Shown: piece after piece, positions 9,462 to 19,897 of the stretch
Layout: the number at the start of each line of letters is the position of its first letter
How positions within the stretch are numbered: position 1 is the first letter of the stretch
Assembly: GCA_002698425.1 (NCBI GenBank)
Contig: NZXU01000003.1
Location: forward strand, 5,196-69,195
DNA length: 64,000 nucleotides
Source of the DNA: Ahrensia sp.
Lineage (GTDB): Bacteria; Pseudomonadota; Alphaproteobacteria; Rhizobiales; Rhizobiaceae
Direction of reading: 5' to 3'
Program-made: the position numbers and the translations under genes
Notes under the pieces: generated by a model
Seen by the model: only the letters and a program-made list of their open reading frames with translations
Told to the model about the DNA's origin: nothing
The model's database searches: none

Positions 9462-10087
9462 TGTTTACCGGGATTGTCACCGATATCGGCCAGCTGGCCG
9501 CGATCACCGAGCGCGAAAAGGGACGCCGTTTGCGCATCGAAACCGCCTATGATCCCGAGACGATCGATATTGGCGCATCGATCGCCTGCGCGGGCGTCTG
9601 CCTGACTGTCGTCGACAAGGCGTCGACCGGCAGCAATTCGCGCTGGTTCGAGGTCGAGGCCTGGGAAGAGGCGCTGCGCCTGACCACGATATCGGACTGG
9701 CAGGTCGGCACGAAGATCAATCTGGAACGCGCCATGAAAGCCGGCGACGAATATGGCGGGCACATGGTGTCCGGCCATGTTGATGGGATCGCGACCATTG
9801 TCGGCCGCGAGGCGGAGGGCGAAGCGACCCGCTTCCATATCGAGGCGCCGGCGCATCTCTCGCGCTATATCGCGCCCAAGGGATCGGTGACGCTCGATGG
9901 CACCTCGCTGACCGTCAACGGCGTCGAGGGCGATGTCTTCGACGTGCTCCTTATACGCCATTCCCAGGAGGTGACGACCTGGGGCGAGAGGCAGGTGGGC
10001 GACGCCATCAACCTCGAAATCGACCAGATCGCACGCTATGTCGAGCGCTATGTGAAACGCCTTGCGGAGACCGCCAAAGAGGCGTAG
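9461..10087 (+). CDS. ribE: Riboflavin synthase alpha chain
   Basis: The enzyme dismutates two lumazine molecules to riboflavin. The 208-residue protein begins with the invariant MFTGIV and shows two tandem lumazine-binding barrels: [15 protein letters not shown] in the first and [19 protein letters not shown] in the second. The barrel entries [11 protein letters not shown] and [14 protein letters not shown] are also as expected. The start is set by the MFTGIV N-terminus and by the one-base overlap with the ribD stop; longer in-frame starts inside ribD are unlikely. Confidence 0.96.
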   Translation: MFTGIVTDIGQLAAITEREKGRRLRIETAYDPETIDIGASIACAGVCLTVVDKASTGSNSRWFEVEAWEEALRLTTISDWQVGTKINLERAMKAGDEYGGHMVSGHVDGIATIVGREAEGEATRFHIEAPAHLSRYIAPKGSVTLDGTSLTVNGVEGDVFDVLLIRHSQEVTTWGERQVGDAINLEIDQIARYVERYVKRLAETAKEA

Positions 10088-10124
10088 GCCACGGCCGAAC
10101 CGATTTCCGCGGAGAACCCCTTCC

Positions 10125-10571
10125 ATGGCCACCGAAAAACCGCATCTGCTGATCGTCGAGGCACGCTTCTATGAAGGCCTGTCCGAAGCGCTTCTCGACG
10201 GTGCGACGACGGCGCTGGAAGAGGCCGGCGCGACGTGGGACGTCGTCACCGTTCCCGGTGCGCTGGAGATTCCGGCGGCGATCGCTTTCGCCCTGGAGGG
10301 CGACGAGGATTATAGCGGCTTCGTCGCTCTGGGCGTCGTGATCCGCGGCGAGACCCACCATTTCGACATCGTCGCCAATGAATCGAGCCGCGCCCTGGTC
10401 AATCTGTCGGTCGACGAGTCAGCGGCGATCGGAAACGGGATTTTGACCGTCGAGAACGAGGCCCAGGCATGGGCCCGCGCACGGCGGACCGAGAAGGACA
10501 AGGGCGGATTTGCCGCCCGCGCCGCGCTGACCATGATCGCGCTGCGCGAACAGTTGGGTGCAAATGACTAA
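10125..10571 (+). CDS. ribH: 6,7-dimethyl-8-ribityllumazine synthase
   Basis: RibH condenses the ribityl-pyrimidine with dihydroxybutanone phosphate in the penultimate step of riboflavin synthesis. The 148-residue protein shows [13 protein letters not shown], the catalytic histidine region [18 protein letters not shown] and the substrate loop [18 protein letters not shown] use the ATG at 10125 ([16 protein letters not shown]); upstream codons are Arg/Pro-rich and not family-like. The 3' end overlaps nusB. Confidence 0.96.
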   Translation: MATEKPHLLIVEARFYEGLSEALLDGATTALEEAGATWDVVTVPGALEIPAAIAFALEGDEDYSGFVALGVVIRGETHHFDIVANESSRALVNLSVDESAAIGNGILTVENEAQAWARARRTEKDKGGFAARAALTMIALREQLGAND

Positions 10572-11064
10572 ATTGGAAGACAAGAAAAGACCGGCGGGCC
10601 GCGATGCGGGTCCGAAGCCGGCCAACAAGCGCGGCGCTGCGCGCCTCGCGGCGGTGCAGGCGCTCTACCAGATGGACGTATCCGGCGGAGGCGTGCTCGA
10701 AACGGCCGCTGAATACGAGACATTCCGCCTCGGCAAGGAAATCGACGGCGTTCAGTATCGCGAGGCGGACGCCGCGTGGTTCCGTTCGATCCTGTCGGGC
10801 GTCGTCGGTCGCCAGAAACAGCTCGATCCGATGATCCGCAACGCGCTGACGGACGACTGGCCGCTGTCGCGGCTGGATTCGACCCTGCGGGCGATCCTCA
10901 GGGCAGGGGTCTTCGAACTAACCACTATCAAGGATCTGCCACCGGCGGTGGCGATCTCGGAATATGTCGATATCGCGCGGGCCTTCTACGAGGACGGCGA
11001 GGAACCGCGGCTCGTCAATGCGGTGCTTGACCGCATTGCAAAGGATCGCAAGGCGGGAGCATAA
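10564..11064 (+). CDS. nusB: Transcription antitermination protein NusB
   Basis: NusB binds boxA RNA with NusE/S10 and promotes rRNA antitermination. The 166-residue helical protein shows the N-terminal [19 protein letters not shown] and the C-terminal [35 protein letters not shown] and [12 protein letters not shown] chose the ATG at 10564, which overlaps the end of ribH by 8 bases; a GTG two codons earlier is also in frame. Coupling to riboflavin genes is common in bacteria. Confidence 0.95.
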   Translation: MTKLEDKKRPAGRDAGPKPANKRGAARLAAVQALYQMDVSGGGVLETAAEYETFRLGKEIDGVQYREADAAWFRSILSGVVGRQKQLDPMIRNALTDDWPLSRLDSTLRAILRAGVFELTTIKDLPPAVAISEYVDIARAFYEDGEEPRLVNAVLDRIAKDRKAGA

Positions 11065-11074
11065 GACCCCGGTC

Positions 11075-12313
11075 ATGCATCAGACGGTCGAAATTACGGA
11101 AGCGAGCGCGAAGCGAACCGCGCTGACACTGGCGGCGGCGCAGTCCATCGTCGGATCGGCTGCGCCGATTTCCATTTCGCTCGGCGGTCTGGCCGGGTTT
11201 TATCTCCTGCAACTCAACGGCATGGACACCTCGCTGGCGACGGCGCCCGTGACCGGGTTCAATGTCGGCGTAGCGCTCGGCGCCTTGCCGGCCGCGTTGC
11301 TGATGCGCGCTCTCGGCCGCAGGCCCGGCTTCGTGACCGGCGCGGCGATTACCGCGCTTGGCGGCGCGATCGCCGCCATTGCCTTGTTCCGCACCTCGTT
11401 CCTGCTGTTTGCCATCGGCCTGATCGTGATCGGGCTTGGCGGTTCTTTCGTTCAGCAATACCGCTTTGCGGCGGCCGACAATTCGCCGGCGCATTTTCGC
11501 CCGCGCGCGATCTCTTGGGTGCTCGGCGGCGGCGTCTTTGCCGCTGTGGTCGGGCCGCAGACGGTCGTGTGGACGCGCGACCTGTTTGAGCCGGTGCTGT
11601 TTGCGGGCGCGTTCGTCGCCATGATCGGCCTTGGCCTGCTGGGTGTCGCGATCCTTTCGACGCTCAATATTGCGCGCGACAAGAAGGGCGCTACGGCGGT
11701 CTCGAGCGAGCCTGTACGTCCGCTGTCACGGATCCTGTTGCAGCCGCGTTTCATGGTCGCTTTTGCCTGCGGTGTCGGATCCTACGCGCTGATGAGTTTC
11801 GTCATGACCGGCGCGCCGCTCGCCATGGTCGGCTGCGGCTTTACGCCCGACGATGCGGCGCTCGGCATCTCCTTCCATGTAATGGCGATGTTCGCCCCGA
11901 GCTTCGTGACCGGCAATCTGATCGCCCGTTTCGGCAAGGAGCGCATCATCGCGATCGGCATGGTCCTGCTCGTCGGCTGCGCCATCGTGGCCCTGTCGGG
12001 CATCGCGCTGTGGCAGTTCTGGTCCGCGCTGGTCCTGCTTGGCGTCGGCTGGAACTTCGCCTTTATCGGCTCGACCACGATGCTGACCGAGACCTACCAT
12101 GCCGGCGAGCGCAACAAGGTGCAGGGCCTGCACGATTTCCTGCTTTTCTCGACTGTCGCCTTCGCGTCGCTGATGTCGGGCTTTACGCTCAATGCGTTCG
12201 GCTGGGATATGCTGAACTGGATCGTCTTCCCGGTGGCCGCATTCTGCCTCGTCCTGCTCGGACTCCTCGTTTTCGGCTCGCGTAATAAGACGATAGCACA
12301 AGCCGGCGAGTAA
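11075..12313 (+). CDS. MFS transporter
   Basis: The 412-residue protein has about twelve membrane segments with MFS character, including a loop 2-3-like MRALGRRPGFVTGAAI after the second helix and a central cytosolic loop near residues 195-215. It begins at an ATG 10 bases after the nusB stop and may be read through from that operon. The substrate is unknown; a drug or sugar-type exporter is possible. No terminator is obvious before hppA. Confidence 0.85.
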   Translation: MHQTVEITEASAKRTALTLAAAQSIVGSAAPISISLGGLAGFYLLQLNGMDTSLATAPVTGFNVGVALGALPAALLMRALGRRPGFVTGAAITALGGAIAAIALFRTSFLLFAIGLIVIGLGGSFVQQYRFAAADNSPAHFRPRAISWVLGGGVFAAVVGPQTVVWTRDLFEPVLFAGAFVAMIGLGLLGVAILSTLNIARDKKGATAVSSEPVRPLSRILLQPRFMVAFACGVGSYALMSFVMTGAPLAMVGCGFTPDDAALGISFHVMAMFAPSFVTGNLIARFGKERIIAIGMVLLVGCAIVALSGIALWQFWSALVLLGVGWNFAFIGSTTMLTETYHAGERNKVQGLHDFLLFSTVAFASLMSGFTLNAFGWDMLNWIVFPVAAFCLVLLGLLVFGSRNKTIAQAGE

Positions 12314-12467
12314 CTATTCCGGGGTATCCGGCCCCGACGCCGCTTGACCTCCACTTGCGCCTTCAACTACCAATGCCTCGACCTTGGCAGTGTTCTAGGC
12401 GCCAATGGAGATATCTTTGAGGGCCAGGGAGGGGAATTCTGGTCCGGGATAATCAAGGGAAACGGGA

Positions 12468-14603
12468 ATGGTACTTTTAGCTGTCATCGCTTGCGGACTG
12501 CTTTCGATCGTTTACGCGATCTGGGCGACGCAATCGGTCCTGGCCGCAGACCAGGGAAATGCGCGCATGCAGGAGATCGCGGGTGCGATCCGGGAAGGCG
12601 CGCAGGCTTATCTCAACCGCCAGTACACGACGATTGCCATCGTCGGTGTCGTGGTGTTCATCGTCACATGGTTCTTGCTGAACGGAGAGGCCGCTTTCGG
12701 CTTCCTGATCGGCGCGGTCCTTTCGGGCCTCGCCGGGTATATCGGCATGTACGTTTCGGTCCGCGCCAATGTGCGCACCGCGCAGGCGGCCTCGCACAGC
12801 CTCGCCGGCGGCCTCGAGATCGCCTTCAAGTCGGGCGCCATCACCGGCATGCTCGTCGCCGGTCTCGCGCTGCTCGGCGTCTCGATCTATTATTACGTCC
12901 TGACCCAGGTCATGGGCATGGCCTCCGATGACCGCGTGGTCATCGACGCGCTCGTCGCGCTCGGCTTCGGCGCCTCGCTGATCTCCATCTTTGCCCGTCT
13001 CGGCGGCGGCATCTTCACCAAGGGTGCGGATGTCGGCGGCGATCTCGTCGGCAAGGTGGAAGCAGGCATTCCCGAAGACGATCCGCGCAATCCGGCCACC
13101 ATCGCGGACAATGTCGGTGACAATGTCGGCGACTGCGCCGGCATGGCGGCCGATCTGTTCGAGACCTACGCGGTGACGGTTGTCGCCACGATGGTTCTCG
13201 GCGCGATCTTCTTCGCGGGTTCCGACGTGCTCGCGTCTGTCATGCTCTACCCGCTGCTGATCTGCGGCGCATCGATCCTGACCTCGATCATCGGCACGTT
13301 CTTCGTCAAGCTCGGCACCAATGGCTCGATCATGGGCGCGCTCTACAAGGGCCTCATCGTCACCGGCGTGTTGTCGGTTGTGGGTCTCGGCGCCGCGACG
13401 TCACTGACCATCGGCTGGGGCGACATCGCCCTGAACAACGGCTCGGTCGTCTCCGGCACGAACCTGTTCATCTGCGGTCTGGTCGGCCTGATCGTCACCG
13501 CCCTGATCGTGGTGATCACCGAGTACTACACCGGCACCAACAAGCGTCCGGTCAACTCGATCGCACAGGCTTCCGTGACGGGTCACGGCACCAATGTGAT
13601 CCAGGGCCTTGCCGTTTCGCTCGAAGCCACCGCGCTTCCCGCGATCGTCATCGTCGGTGGCATCATCGTGACCTTCCAGCTGGCCGGCCTGTTCGGCACC
13701 GGCATCGCGGTCACGGCCATGCTCGGCATTGCCGGCATGATCGTCGCGCTCGACGCCTTCGGCCCGGTTACCGACAATGCCGGCGGCATCGCCGAGATGT
13801 CGGGTCTCGATCCGGAAGTGCGCAAGTCGACCGACGCGCTCGACGCGGTTGGCAACACGACCAAGGCCGTCACCAAGGGCTACGCGATCGGTTCCGCCGG
13901 TCTCGGCGCGCTGGTGCTGTTTGCCGCCTACTCGAACGACCTGACGTTCTTCGCCGAGAATTCCGATCGCTTCCCCTATTTCCAGGGCATGGGCGATATT
14001 TCCTTCTCGCTGTCCAACCCCTATGTGGTGGCCGGCCTGATCTTCGGCGGCCTGATCCCCTATCTCTTCGGCGGTATCGCCATGACGGCCGTCGGTCGTG
14101 CGGGCGGCGCCGTGGTCGAGGAGGTGCGCAGGCAGTTCAAGGAAAAGCCCGGCATCATGGAGGGCAAGGATCGTCCGGACTATGCCCGTGCGGTGGATAT
14201 GCTGACCAAGGCGGCGATCAAGGAAATGATCATCCCGTCGCTGCTGCCGGTTCTGGCTCCGCTGGTCGTCTATTTTGGCGTACTGCTGATCTCCGGCTCC
14301 AAGGCATCCGCCTTCGCCGCGCTTGGCGCGATGCTGCTCGGCGTGATCGTCAACGGCCTGTTCGTCGCCATTTCGATGACCTCGGGCGGCGGCGCGTGGG
14401 ACAATGCCAAGAAGTCCTTCGAGGACGGCTTTGTCGACAAGGACGGCGTCAAGCACGAGAAGGGTTCCGAAGCCCACAAGGCGTCGGTCACCGGCGACAC
14501 GGTCGGCGATCCCTACAAGGACACCGCCGGCCCGGCCGTCAACCCGGCCATCAAGATCACCAATATCGTGGCCTTGCTGCTGCTGGCGATCCTGGCGCAC
14601 TGA
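12468..14603 (+). CDS. hppA: Membrane-bound H+-translocating pyrophosphatase (K+-independent type)
   Basis: The 711-residue integral membrane enzyme hydrolyses pyrophosphate and pumps protons. About sixteen hydrophobic segments are visible, with the PPi-binding [20 protein letters not shown] and [19 protein letters not shown] motifs (residues about 180-220) and the second acidic cluster [16 protein letters not shown] near 427. In the subclass determinant the sequence reads [17 protein letters not shown] lysine there, in place of alanine, marks the K+-independent class. An AAACGGG ribosome site precedes the ATG, and a strong terminator follows. Confidence 0.97.
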   Translation: MVLLAVIACGLLSIVYAIWATQSVLAADQGNARMQEIAGAIREGAQAYLNRQYTTIAIVGVVVFIVTWFLLNGEAAFGFLIGAVLSGLAGYIGMYVSVRANVRTAQAASHSLAGGLEIAFKSGAITGMLVAGLALLGVSIYYYVLTQVMGMASDDRVVIDALVALGFGASLISIFARLGGGIFTKGADVGGDLVGKVEAGIPEDDPRNPATIADNVGDNVGDCAGMAADLFETYAVTVVATMVLGAIFFAGSDVLASVMLYPLLICGASILTSIIGTFFVKLGTNGSIMGALYKGLIVTGVLSVVGLGAATSLTIGWGDIALNNGSVVSGTNLFICGLVGLIVTALIVVITEYYTGTNKRPVNSIAQASVTGHGTNVIQGLAVSLEATALPAIVIVGGIIVTFQLAGLFGTGIAVTAMLGIAGMIVALDAFGPVTDNAGGIAEMSGLDPEVRKSTDALDAVGNTTKAVTKGYAIGSAGLGALVLFAAYSNDLTFFAENSDRFPYFQGMGDISFSLSNPYVVAGLIFGGLIPYLFGGIAMTAVGRAGGAVVEEVRRQFKEKPGIMEGKDRPDYARAVDMLTKAAIKEMIIPSLLPVLAPLVVYFGVLLISGSKASAFAALGAMLLGVIVNGLFVAISMTSGGGAWDNAKKSFEDGFVDKDGVKHEKGSEAHKASVTGDTVGDPYKDTAGPAVNPAIKITNIVALLLLAILAH

Positions 14604-14623
14604 CGCCAATCCGGCTCAAAACA

Positions 14624-14658
14624 AAACCGGCGGTGGGAAACCACCGCCGGTTTTTTTG
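14624..14658. terminator. Bidirectional intrinsic terminator between hppA and bamE
   Basis: An 11-bp perfect stem (ACCGGCGGTGG / CCACCGCCGGT) with a GAAA loop is followed by seven T on the plus strand. It is preceded by A-rich sequence that serves as a T-rich tail for minus-strand transcripts. It lies between the convergent hppA and bamE genes and should stop both. Confidence 0.93.
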
Positions 14659-14679
14659 TTGCCGGACACTTGTTCCGGA

Positions 14680-15201
14680 TTACCTCCGGAGCGCGCCTTC
14701 TGCGGTCGGCGCGAGGCCGCCGGACAGGATCTGGACGAGGAAGGTCTCGTCCTTGCCGCGCGTCGGTGTCGTGCGGGTGATGAAATCGAATACACGGCCG
14801 TCTTGCATTCCGTAGTTGGCGATACGGTCGACGGTGCCGTCCTCCGAGAAATAGACGGCCAGGATGCGCTGATCGACCAGCCTCGGCTTCATGAAGGCGA
14901 CCGGGCGGGTGCGGGTTTGGGATATGTAGTAGAAGACCTCGTTGTCGAAGACTTCCTTCGTCGTCGGCGTGCCGAGCGTCAGCAGGACCTGCTCGCGGCT
15001 GGATCCTGGCGGCACGAGCTGCAGCGTCTGCTCGTCGATGACGAAACCCTGCTTGTAGGTTTCGCTCGGCGAAAACGAGCTGGGCGAGAGCACTTTGGCG
15101 GTCGTGCAGCCGCTGAGCGCGATCGTGCCGGACGCAAGCAAAACGGGAAGGGCAGACGCCAATCGCATTCTCGACTTGATTTTTCGTGGCGTCACCATCA
15201 T
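14680..15201 (-). CDS. bamE: Outer membrane protein assembly factor BamE (SmpA/OmlA lipoprotein)
   Basis: The 173-residue lipoprotein has a signal peptide ending in a lipobox LSGC (Cys about residue 32, or 21 if the ATG at 15168 is used). The SmpA/OmlA domain follows: LVPPGSSREQVLLTLGTPTTKEVF, then EVFYYISQTRTRP and VYFSEDGTVDRIANYG. It belongs to the BAM complex that inserts beta-barrels into the outer membrane. It is divergent from the bc1 chaperone gene, an arrangement common in Rhizobiales. Confidence 0.9.
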   Translation of the reverse strand: MMVTPRKIKSRMRLASALPVLLASGTIALSGCTTAKVLSPSSFSPSETYKQGFVIDEQTLQLVPPGSSREQVLLTLGTPTTKEVFDNEVFYYISQTRTRPVAFMKPRLVDQRILAVYFSEDGTVDRIANYGMQDGRVFDFITRTTPTRGKDETFLVQILSGGLAPTAEGALRR

Positions 15202-15317
15202 CTCCGTCAGTCTTAAAGGCCGAGGCCTGTCCCGGGACTGGTTCGGTAAACCGAGTCCCGTCCGGTTTCAAGATCGCCGGCTCGGATGGCCGGCGCTATG
15301 AAAGGTGCGTTTGCACA

Positions 15318-15869
15318 ATGATTATGTCACTGTTTCGGCGAAGGTCGAACCTGAACCGAAGAATTGTCGATACGGCCTATGCCTCGATCGTGACGGCGGC
15401 GCGCAATCCGGTCTTCTACGCCGACTGGGGCGTTCCGGACACGCCGCTTGGGCGCTACGAAAGCGTCGGACTGCACATGATTCTCTTTCTCTACCGTACC
15501 CGCGGACTGGAAGGCGCAGCAGAGGGCTTGTCGCAGGACGTCCTCGACGAGTTCTTCAAGGATGTGGATCATTCGATTCGAGAGCTTGGCGTCGGCGATC
15601 CGTCGGTGCCGAAACGCATGAAAAAGCTTGCCCGCATGTTCTATGGACGCATGGGTAATTACTGGAAAGCGCTCGACCAAAGCGATGCAGAAGCGCTGGG
15701 TGAGGCCATAGCCCGCAATATCGCGCCGGAAACGCCCGATGCGATCGACCGCGCCAATATGGCGGGCTACATGATGCACGCGGCGGAAGAATTAAAGCAG
15801 ATCCCCGATGCGGAGCTGTTGGCGGGCGTCATCCGTTTTCCGGAACCTGTCGCTCAAGCGGAGGGCTGA
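15318..15869 (+). CDS. Ubiquinol-cytochrome c chaperone family protein
   Basis: The 183-residue protein matches the Cbp3/ubiquinol-cytochrome c chaperone domain: a basic N-terminus, YADWGVPDTPLGRYESVGLHM, FLYRTRG and the C-terminal RMKKLARMFYGRMGNYWKAL. Eukaryotic relatives (CBP3/UQCC1) assist cytochrome b in complex III assembly; the bacterial role is presumed similar. Two near-tandem ATGs (15318, 15324) are available. The DUF177 gene starts two bases after its stop, so the two are certainly cotranscribed. Confidence 0.88.
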   Translation: MIMSLFRRRSNLNRRIVDTAYASIVTAARNPVFYADWGVPDTPLGRYESVGLHMILFLYRTRGLEGAAEGLSQDVLDEFFKDVDHSIRELGVGDPSVPKRMKKLARMFYGRMGNYWKALDQSDAEALGEAIARNIAPETPDAIDRANMAGYMMHAAEELKQIPDAELLAGVIRFPEPVAQAEG

Positions 15870-15871
15870 TC

Positions 15872-16441
15872 ATGACGGAGCGGCACGAAGAAAGCTCCCG
15901 TAGTCCAGTTTCGCGGACGGTCACCGTTTCGACCCTTCCGACGACGGGTTTTCCGGTGCGCATCGATGCCACCGAAGCCGAACGCAACGAACTCGCGGAA
16001 GCCCATGGCTTGTCGTCGGTCGAGAGCTTTCTGGCCGATCTGGAGCTGAAGCGCTGGCGCAAGGACGGCGTGCGGATGCGCGGCACGATCCGGGCGAAGA
16101 TCGTGCAGGAGTGTATCGTCACGCTCGAACCGGTCGTTTCGGACCTCGATATCCCGGTGGATGCGGTCTTCCTGCCGGAGGATTCGCCGCTGAGGAGACC
16201 GCTGGACGACGACGGCGCGCTGATTGTCGATCCGGAGGGGCCTGACATTCCCGAGACGTTCGAGGGCGGCACGATCGATGCCGGCGCGATTGCCGAGGAA
16301 TTCTTCGAACTGGCGATCGATCCCTATCCGCGTGCGCCGGGCGCCGAACTGGACGAGGCGTCGTCAACGGATGACGATGGCGGCGAGGACGCCGACGACA
16401 ATCCGTTCGCCCGGCTGGCGGCGCTTCGCGATAAGCTGTGA
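15872..16441 (+). CDS. DUF177 (YceD-like) family protein
   Basis: The 189-residue acidic protein shows the DUF177 layout: FLADLELKRWRKDGVRMRGTI, then the single-cysteine QECIVTLEPVVSDLDIPVD, and an acidic C-terminal tail. In many bacteria YceD is encoded next to rpmF-plsX and is linked to 23S rRNA processing. Here plsX follows but I see no rpmF in between, the usual situation in rhizobia. It starts two bases after the chaperone gene. Confidence 0.85.
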   Translation: MTERHEESSRSPVSRTVTVSTLPTTGFPVRIDATEAERNELAEAHGLSSVESFLADLELKRWRKDGVRMRGTIRAKIVQECIVTLEPVVSDLDIPVDAVFLPEDSPLRRPLDDDGALIVDPEGPDIPETFEGGTIDAGAIAEEFFELAIDPYPRAPGAELDEASSTDDDGGEDADDNPFARLAALRDKL

Positions 16442-16467
16442 AACGAAACAAACCGGAAAATAAGGTG

Positions 16468-16495
16468 TTGAGACCTCCGGCAGAATAGCTATGGT
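16468..16495 (+). promoter_or_regulatory. Candidate promoter for plsX-fabH
   Basis: TTGAGA at 16468-16473 and TATGGT at 16490-16495 are separated by 16 bases, a plausible housekeeping-sigma promoter 67 bases before the plsX start codon. It lies in the AT-richer gap after the DUF177 gene. A perfect GCCGGG-AGG-CCCGGC hairpin (16509-16523) would fall at the start of the transcript; its role is unknown. Confidence 0.5.
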
Positions 16496-16561
16496 CTGCG
16501 CGCCGGTCGCCGGGAGGCCCGGCCAACTGCCAAAGGCAGACGAAAAACGGGATCGGATGGT

Positions 16562-17626
16562 TTGATAACAGTCTCGATTGACGCAATGGGCGGAGATCAC
16601 GGGCCGGCGGTCGTGATCCCGGGTGCGGCGAAATCGCTCGAGCGCCACCCCGAATTGCGTTTCGTTTTCTTCGGTCAGCAAGACCAGGTCATGCCCGTGC
16701 TGGACCGCCATGAGAAGCTCAAGGCGGCGTCGCGCTTCGAGCATTGCGAAGTCTCGGTTCGCATGGACGACAAGCCGAGCCAGGCGCTGCGCAACGGCCG
16801 CTGGAAATCCTCCATGTGGAAGGCCATCGAGGCCGTGAAGAATGGCGAGGCGGATGTCTGCGTCTCGGCCGGCAATACCGGCGCGCTGATGGCGATGTCG
16901 AAATTCTGCCTGCGCACCATGGCCGCGATCGAGCGTCCCGCTATCGCCGCCATATGGCCGACGCTGCGCGGCGAGAGCATCGTGCTAGACGTCGGCGCGA
17001 CGATTGGCGCCGACGCCAGGCAACTCGTCGATTTCTCGGTAATGGGCGCGGCGATGGCGCGCGCCCTGATCGAGGTGAAGCGGCCGACCGTCGGCCTGCT
17101 CAATGTCGGCGTCGAGGAGATCAAGGGCCAGGAAGAGGTCAAGGAAGCCGGGCGGCTGCTGCGCGAGGCCGATCTGCCGGCGCTCGACTATCACGGTTTC
17201 GTCGAGGGCGACGATCTCGGCAAGGGCACGGTCGACGTGGTGGTCACCGAAGGCTTTTCCGGCAATATCGCGCTGAAGACAGCCGAGGGCACCGCCAAGC
17301 AGATCGCCGAATATCTGCGGGCCGCGATGAGCCGGACGGTGATGGCCCGGATCGGCTACTTGCTGGCGCGCGGCGCGTTTCGCCGCCTGCGCGACAAGAT
17401 GGATCCCCGCAAGGTCAATGGCGGTGTCTTTCTCGGTTTGAACGGCATTGTCATCAAGAGCCATGGCGGCACCGACGACGAGGGTTTCGCGGCGGCGATC
17501 GATGTTGGTTACGACATGGTCCGCAACGCGTTGCTGCAAAAAATCGAAACTGACCTGAAGAATTTCCACGGCAAGCATCCGGAAGACGTATCCGAAAAGG
17601 CGGCCGCAAGCGGTAATCCGGAGTGA
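16562..17626 (+). CDS. plsX: Phosphate acyltransferase PlsX
   Basis: PlsX converts acyl-ACP to acyl-phosphate for PlsY at the inner membrane in phospholipid synthesis. The 354-residue protein shows [16 protein letters not shown] at the N-terminus, [14 protein letters not shown] near residue 103 and [18 protein letters not shown] near 230. The start is a TTG: the nearest ATG (16557) is out of frame and runs into a stop within three codons, and a GGATGG site is adjacent. Alternative starts are common for plsX. The fabH start overlaps or closely follows. Confidence 0.94.
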   Translation: MITVSIDAMGGDHGPAVVIPGAAKSLERHPELRFVFFGQQDQVMPVLDRHEKLKAASRFEHCEVSVRMDDKPSQALRNGRWKSSMWKAIEAVKNGEADVCVSAGNTGALMAMSKFCLRTMAAIERPAIAAIWPTLRGESIVLDVGATIGADARQLVDFSVMGAAMARALIEVKRPTVGLLNVGVEEIKGQEEVKEAGRLLREADLPALDYHGFVEGDDLGKGTVDVVVTEGFSGNIALKTAEGTAKQIAEYLRAAMSRTVMARIGYLLARGAFRRLRDKMDPRKVNGGVFLGLNGIVIKSHGGTDDEGFAAAIDVGYDMVRNALLQKIETDLKNFHGKHPEDVSEKAAASGNPE

Positions 17627-17637
17627 CAGTCCAGGCA

Positions 17638-18609
17638 ATGATAAGAACAGCGGTAACCGGTATCGGAAGCGCCTTGCCCAAGCGCATCATGACCAACCGG
17701 GATTTCGAGCATATCGTCGACACGTCCGATGAGTGGATCATCCAGCGCACCGGCATCCGGCAACGCCATATCGCCGGAGACGACGAGACGACGGCCTCGC
17801 TCGGCGAGGAAGCCGCGCGCAATGCAATTGCCTCCGCGGGGCTGGAGCCGGACGATATCGACCTGATCGTGCTGGCGACCTCCACGCCCGACAACACATT
17901 CCCGGCGACCGCCGTCGACATCCAGAACCGGCTCGGCATTCGCCATGGCGCGGCATTCGACGTGCAGGCGGTCTGTTCCGGTTTCATCTATGCGCTGACG
18001 ACCGCCGACCTCTATATCCGCGGCGGAATGGCCCGTCGCGCGCTGGTCATCGGCGCGGAGACCTTCTCGCGCCTGCTCGACTGGGAAGACCGCACAACCT
18101 GCGTTCTGTTCGGAGACGGGGCGGGGGCCGTCGTGGTCGAAGCCTCGGAAGGCGCCGGTCTGACGTCCGATACCGGCATCATCGCGGCGAAGCTGCGTTC
18201 GGACGGCTGTCACAAGTCGAAGCTCTATGTGGATGGCGGTCCGTCCACAACCAAGACGGTCGGCCATCTGCGCATGCAGGGGCGCGAGGTTTTCCGTCAC
18301 GCGGTCGGCATGATCACCGACGTGATCGAGGATTCCTTCTCGGTCGCGGGCATTACCGCCGACGATATCGACTGGTTCGTGCCGCATCAGGCCAACCGCC
18401 GGATTATCGAGGCATCGGCGAAAAAGCTTGGAATCGCTGACGAAAAGGTCGTCATCACCGTCGACCGGCACGGCAACACCTCGGCTGCATCCGTGCCGCT
18501 GGCGCTGTCCGTCGCAGTCGCCGATGGACGCATCAAGAAGGGCGATATGGTCCTTCTGGAAGCGATGGGCGGCGGCTTCACATGGGGTGCGATTCTGGTG
18601 CGCTGGTAA
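17638..18609 (+). CDS. fabH: Beta-ketoacyl-ACP synthase III
   Basis: FabH starts fatty acid synthesis by condensing acetyl-CoA with malonyl-ACP. The catalytic triad is visible: Cys in [10 protein letters not shown] (about residue 112), His in [13 protein letters not shown] and Asn in [15 protein letters not shown] chose the ATG at 17638 with an AGG upstream (323 residues); a GTG at 17623 overlapping the plsX stop is the alternative. The gene forms an operon with plsX. Confidence 0.96.
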   Translation: MIRTAVTGIGSALPKRIMTNRDFEHIVDTSDEWIIQRTGIRQRHIAGDDETTASLGEEAARNAIASAGLEPDDIDLIVLATSTPDNTFPATAVDIQNRLGIRHGAAFDVQAVCSGFIYALTTADLYIRGGMARRALVIGAETFSRLLDWEDRTTCVLFGDGAGAVVVEASEGAGLTSDTGIIAAKLRSDGCHKSKLYVDGGPSTTKTVGHLRMQGREVFRHAVGMITDVIEDSFSVAGITADDIDWFVPHQANRRIIEASAKKLGIADEKVVITVDRHGNTSAASVPLALSVAVADGRIKKGDMVLLEAMGGGFTWGAILVRW

Positions 18610-18637
18610 TTATTTCCGGCTGTCCCGGTTACCTTGC

Positions 18638-18666
18638 TTGACCCCCGACCGGTCACAAGGTAGCCT
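18638..18666 (+). promoter_or_regulatory. Candidate promoter for ihfA with overlapping dyad
   Basis: TTGACC (18638-18643) and TAGCCT (18661-18666) are spaced by 17 bases, about 42 bases before the ihfA ATG. The region is framed by an inverted repeat TACCTTG (18630-18636) and CAAGGTA (18656-18662), which could be an operator or a weak hairpin. Confidence 0.45.
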
Positions 18667-18707
18667 TTCTTTTGACTTTTCAGTGTGTTGAGGGGAAGCC
18701 CAGTCAG

Positions 18708-19025
18708 ATGGGAGGCAAAACGCTTACGCGTGCAGATCTGGCCGAGGCGGTCTACCGCAAAGTCGGGCTGTCACGCAGCGAATCCGCTTCGTTGGTCGAG
18801 ATGATTCTCGACGAGATTTGCGACGCTGTCGTGCGCGGCGAAACCGTGAAGCTGTCGTCCTTCGCGACCTTTCAGGTGCGTTCGAAGGCCGAGCGTATCG
18901 GCCGTAATCCGAAAACCGGCGAAGAGGTGCCGATCTCTCCGCGCCGCGTACTGACATTCAAGGCATCCAATGTCCTGAAACAGAAAATCGCGGACGCGCA
19001 TTCGAGCGGCGGGTCCGAAACCTAG
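18708..19025 (+). CDS. ihfA: Integration host factor subunit alpha
   Basis: The 105-residue DNA-bending protein has the HU/IHF fold: [40 protein letters not shown] and the beta-arm signature [20 protein letters not shown]. It pairs with IHF beta to bend DNA in replication, recombination and transcription. I use the ATG at 18708; 12 more in-frame codons upstream lie in the promoter region. The plsX-fabH-ihfA-MerR order is typical of Rhizobiales. Confidence 0.95.
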   Translation: MGGKTLTRADLAEAVYRKVGLSRSESASLVEMILDEICDAVVRGETVKLSSFATFQVRSKAERIGRNPKTGEEVPISPRRVLTFKASNVLKQKIADAHSSGGSET

Positions 19026-19151
19026 GCGCCTGCGGGCTGTTTCGGCCCTGTGAATTTTAATACAGAAATGTTGCAGTATTCGGCCGCGCAGCTTTGCGCA
19101 TGCCCTGCCAGACGTTAGTATTGCAGGGATTCGCAGGGAAGATTGTAGCCA

Positions 19152-19715
19152 ATGGAAAAGAGCCCCGACGCCTTTCGCACGATTAGCGAAGTCGCCGACG
19201 AACTGGATCTTCCCCAGCACGTCCTGCGTTTCTGGGAAACGCGCTTCTCCCAGATCAAGCCGATGAAACGCGGAGGCGGCCGGCGCTACTACCGCCCCAA
19301 TGACGTCGACATGCTGCGCGGTATCAAGCACCTCCTTTACGAGGAGGGCTACACGATCAAGGGCGTCCAGAAACTGCTGCGTGAAAACGGCGTGCATTTC
19401 GCCGTCGCGATCGGCACGGGCGACATGTCCGCATTCGAAGAGATGACGCGCAAGAACGCCGAGGCGGCGCGGGCCTCCGAGGCGGAGGAGAAGCGCGAAC
19501 GGCCGCGGGTTGCGGCAACCGCCGACAATGACGCGAACATGCTCGTCGGTGAGCCCAAGGCCCGCGGCAAGGGCATCTTCGGTCTCGGCGCCAAGAGCGA
19601 CGAAGAAACCGAGGGGACAGGCAAGTCGCAGCTCGACAAGGAAAACCGCGCACTTCTGCAGGAGGCGCTGTTCGACCTTCTGGAGTGCAAGCGGCTTCTC
19701 GATCAATCCCGCTAG
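19152..19715 (+). CDS. MerR-family transcriptional regulator
   Basis: The 187-residue protein carries an N-terminal MerR winged helix (residues about 9-80): [25 protein letters not shown] and [19 protein letters not shown]. It then continues with a low-complexity charged region and a short C-terminal helix ([19 protein letters not shown]). No metal-binding cysteine pattern of classical MerR sensors is visible. It belongs to the conserved rhizobial MerR gene next to ihfA; its targets are unknown. A strong terminator follows. Confidence 0.85.
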   Translation: MEKSPDAFRTISEVADELDLPQHVLRFWETRFSQIKPMKRGGGRRYYRPNDVDMLRGIKHLLYEEGYTIKGVQKLLRENGVHFAVAIGTGDMSAFEEMTRKNAEAARASEAEEKRERPRVAATADNDANMLVGEPKARGKGIFGLGAKSDEETEGTGKSQLDKENRALLQEALFDLLECKRLLDQSR

Positions 19716-19766
19716 GCGGTCGCCGGCTTTCGGCGAGAACCAGACGTCCGTTCTTCACAATTTATC

Positions 19767-19800
19767 GGCTCCAACTTTCCGTTGGGGCCGCTTTTTCTTG
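19767..19800 (+). terminator. Intrinsic terminator after the MerR gene
   Basis: Stem GGCTCCAAC / GTTGGGGCC (9 bp, one G-T pair) with a TTTCC loop, followed by GCTTTTTCTTG. It should end the ihfA-MerR transcript. Confidence 0.8.
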
Positions 19801-19897
19801 CAAGATCAATCGTTTCCCGTCTTTATTAACTTGTTTGCAATGCAGCATTCCGGGTTCGGGATCAGGGCGCTGCCGGAATGGTTTGGGGTTTAAGTGA

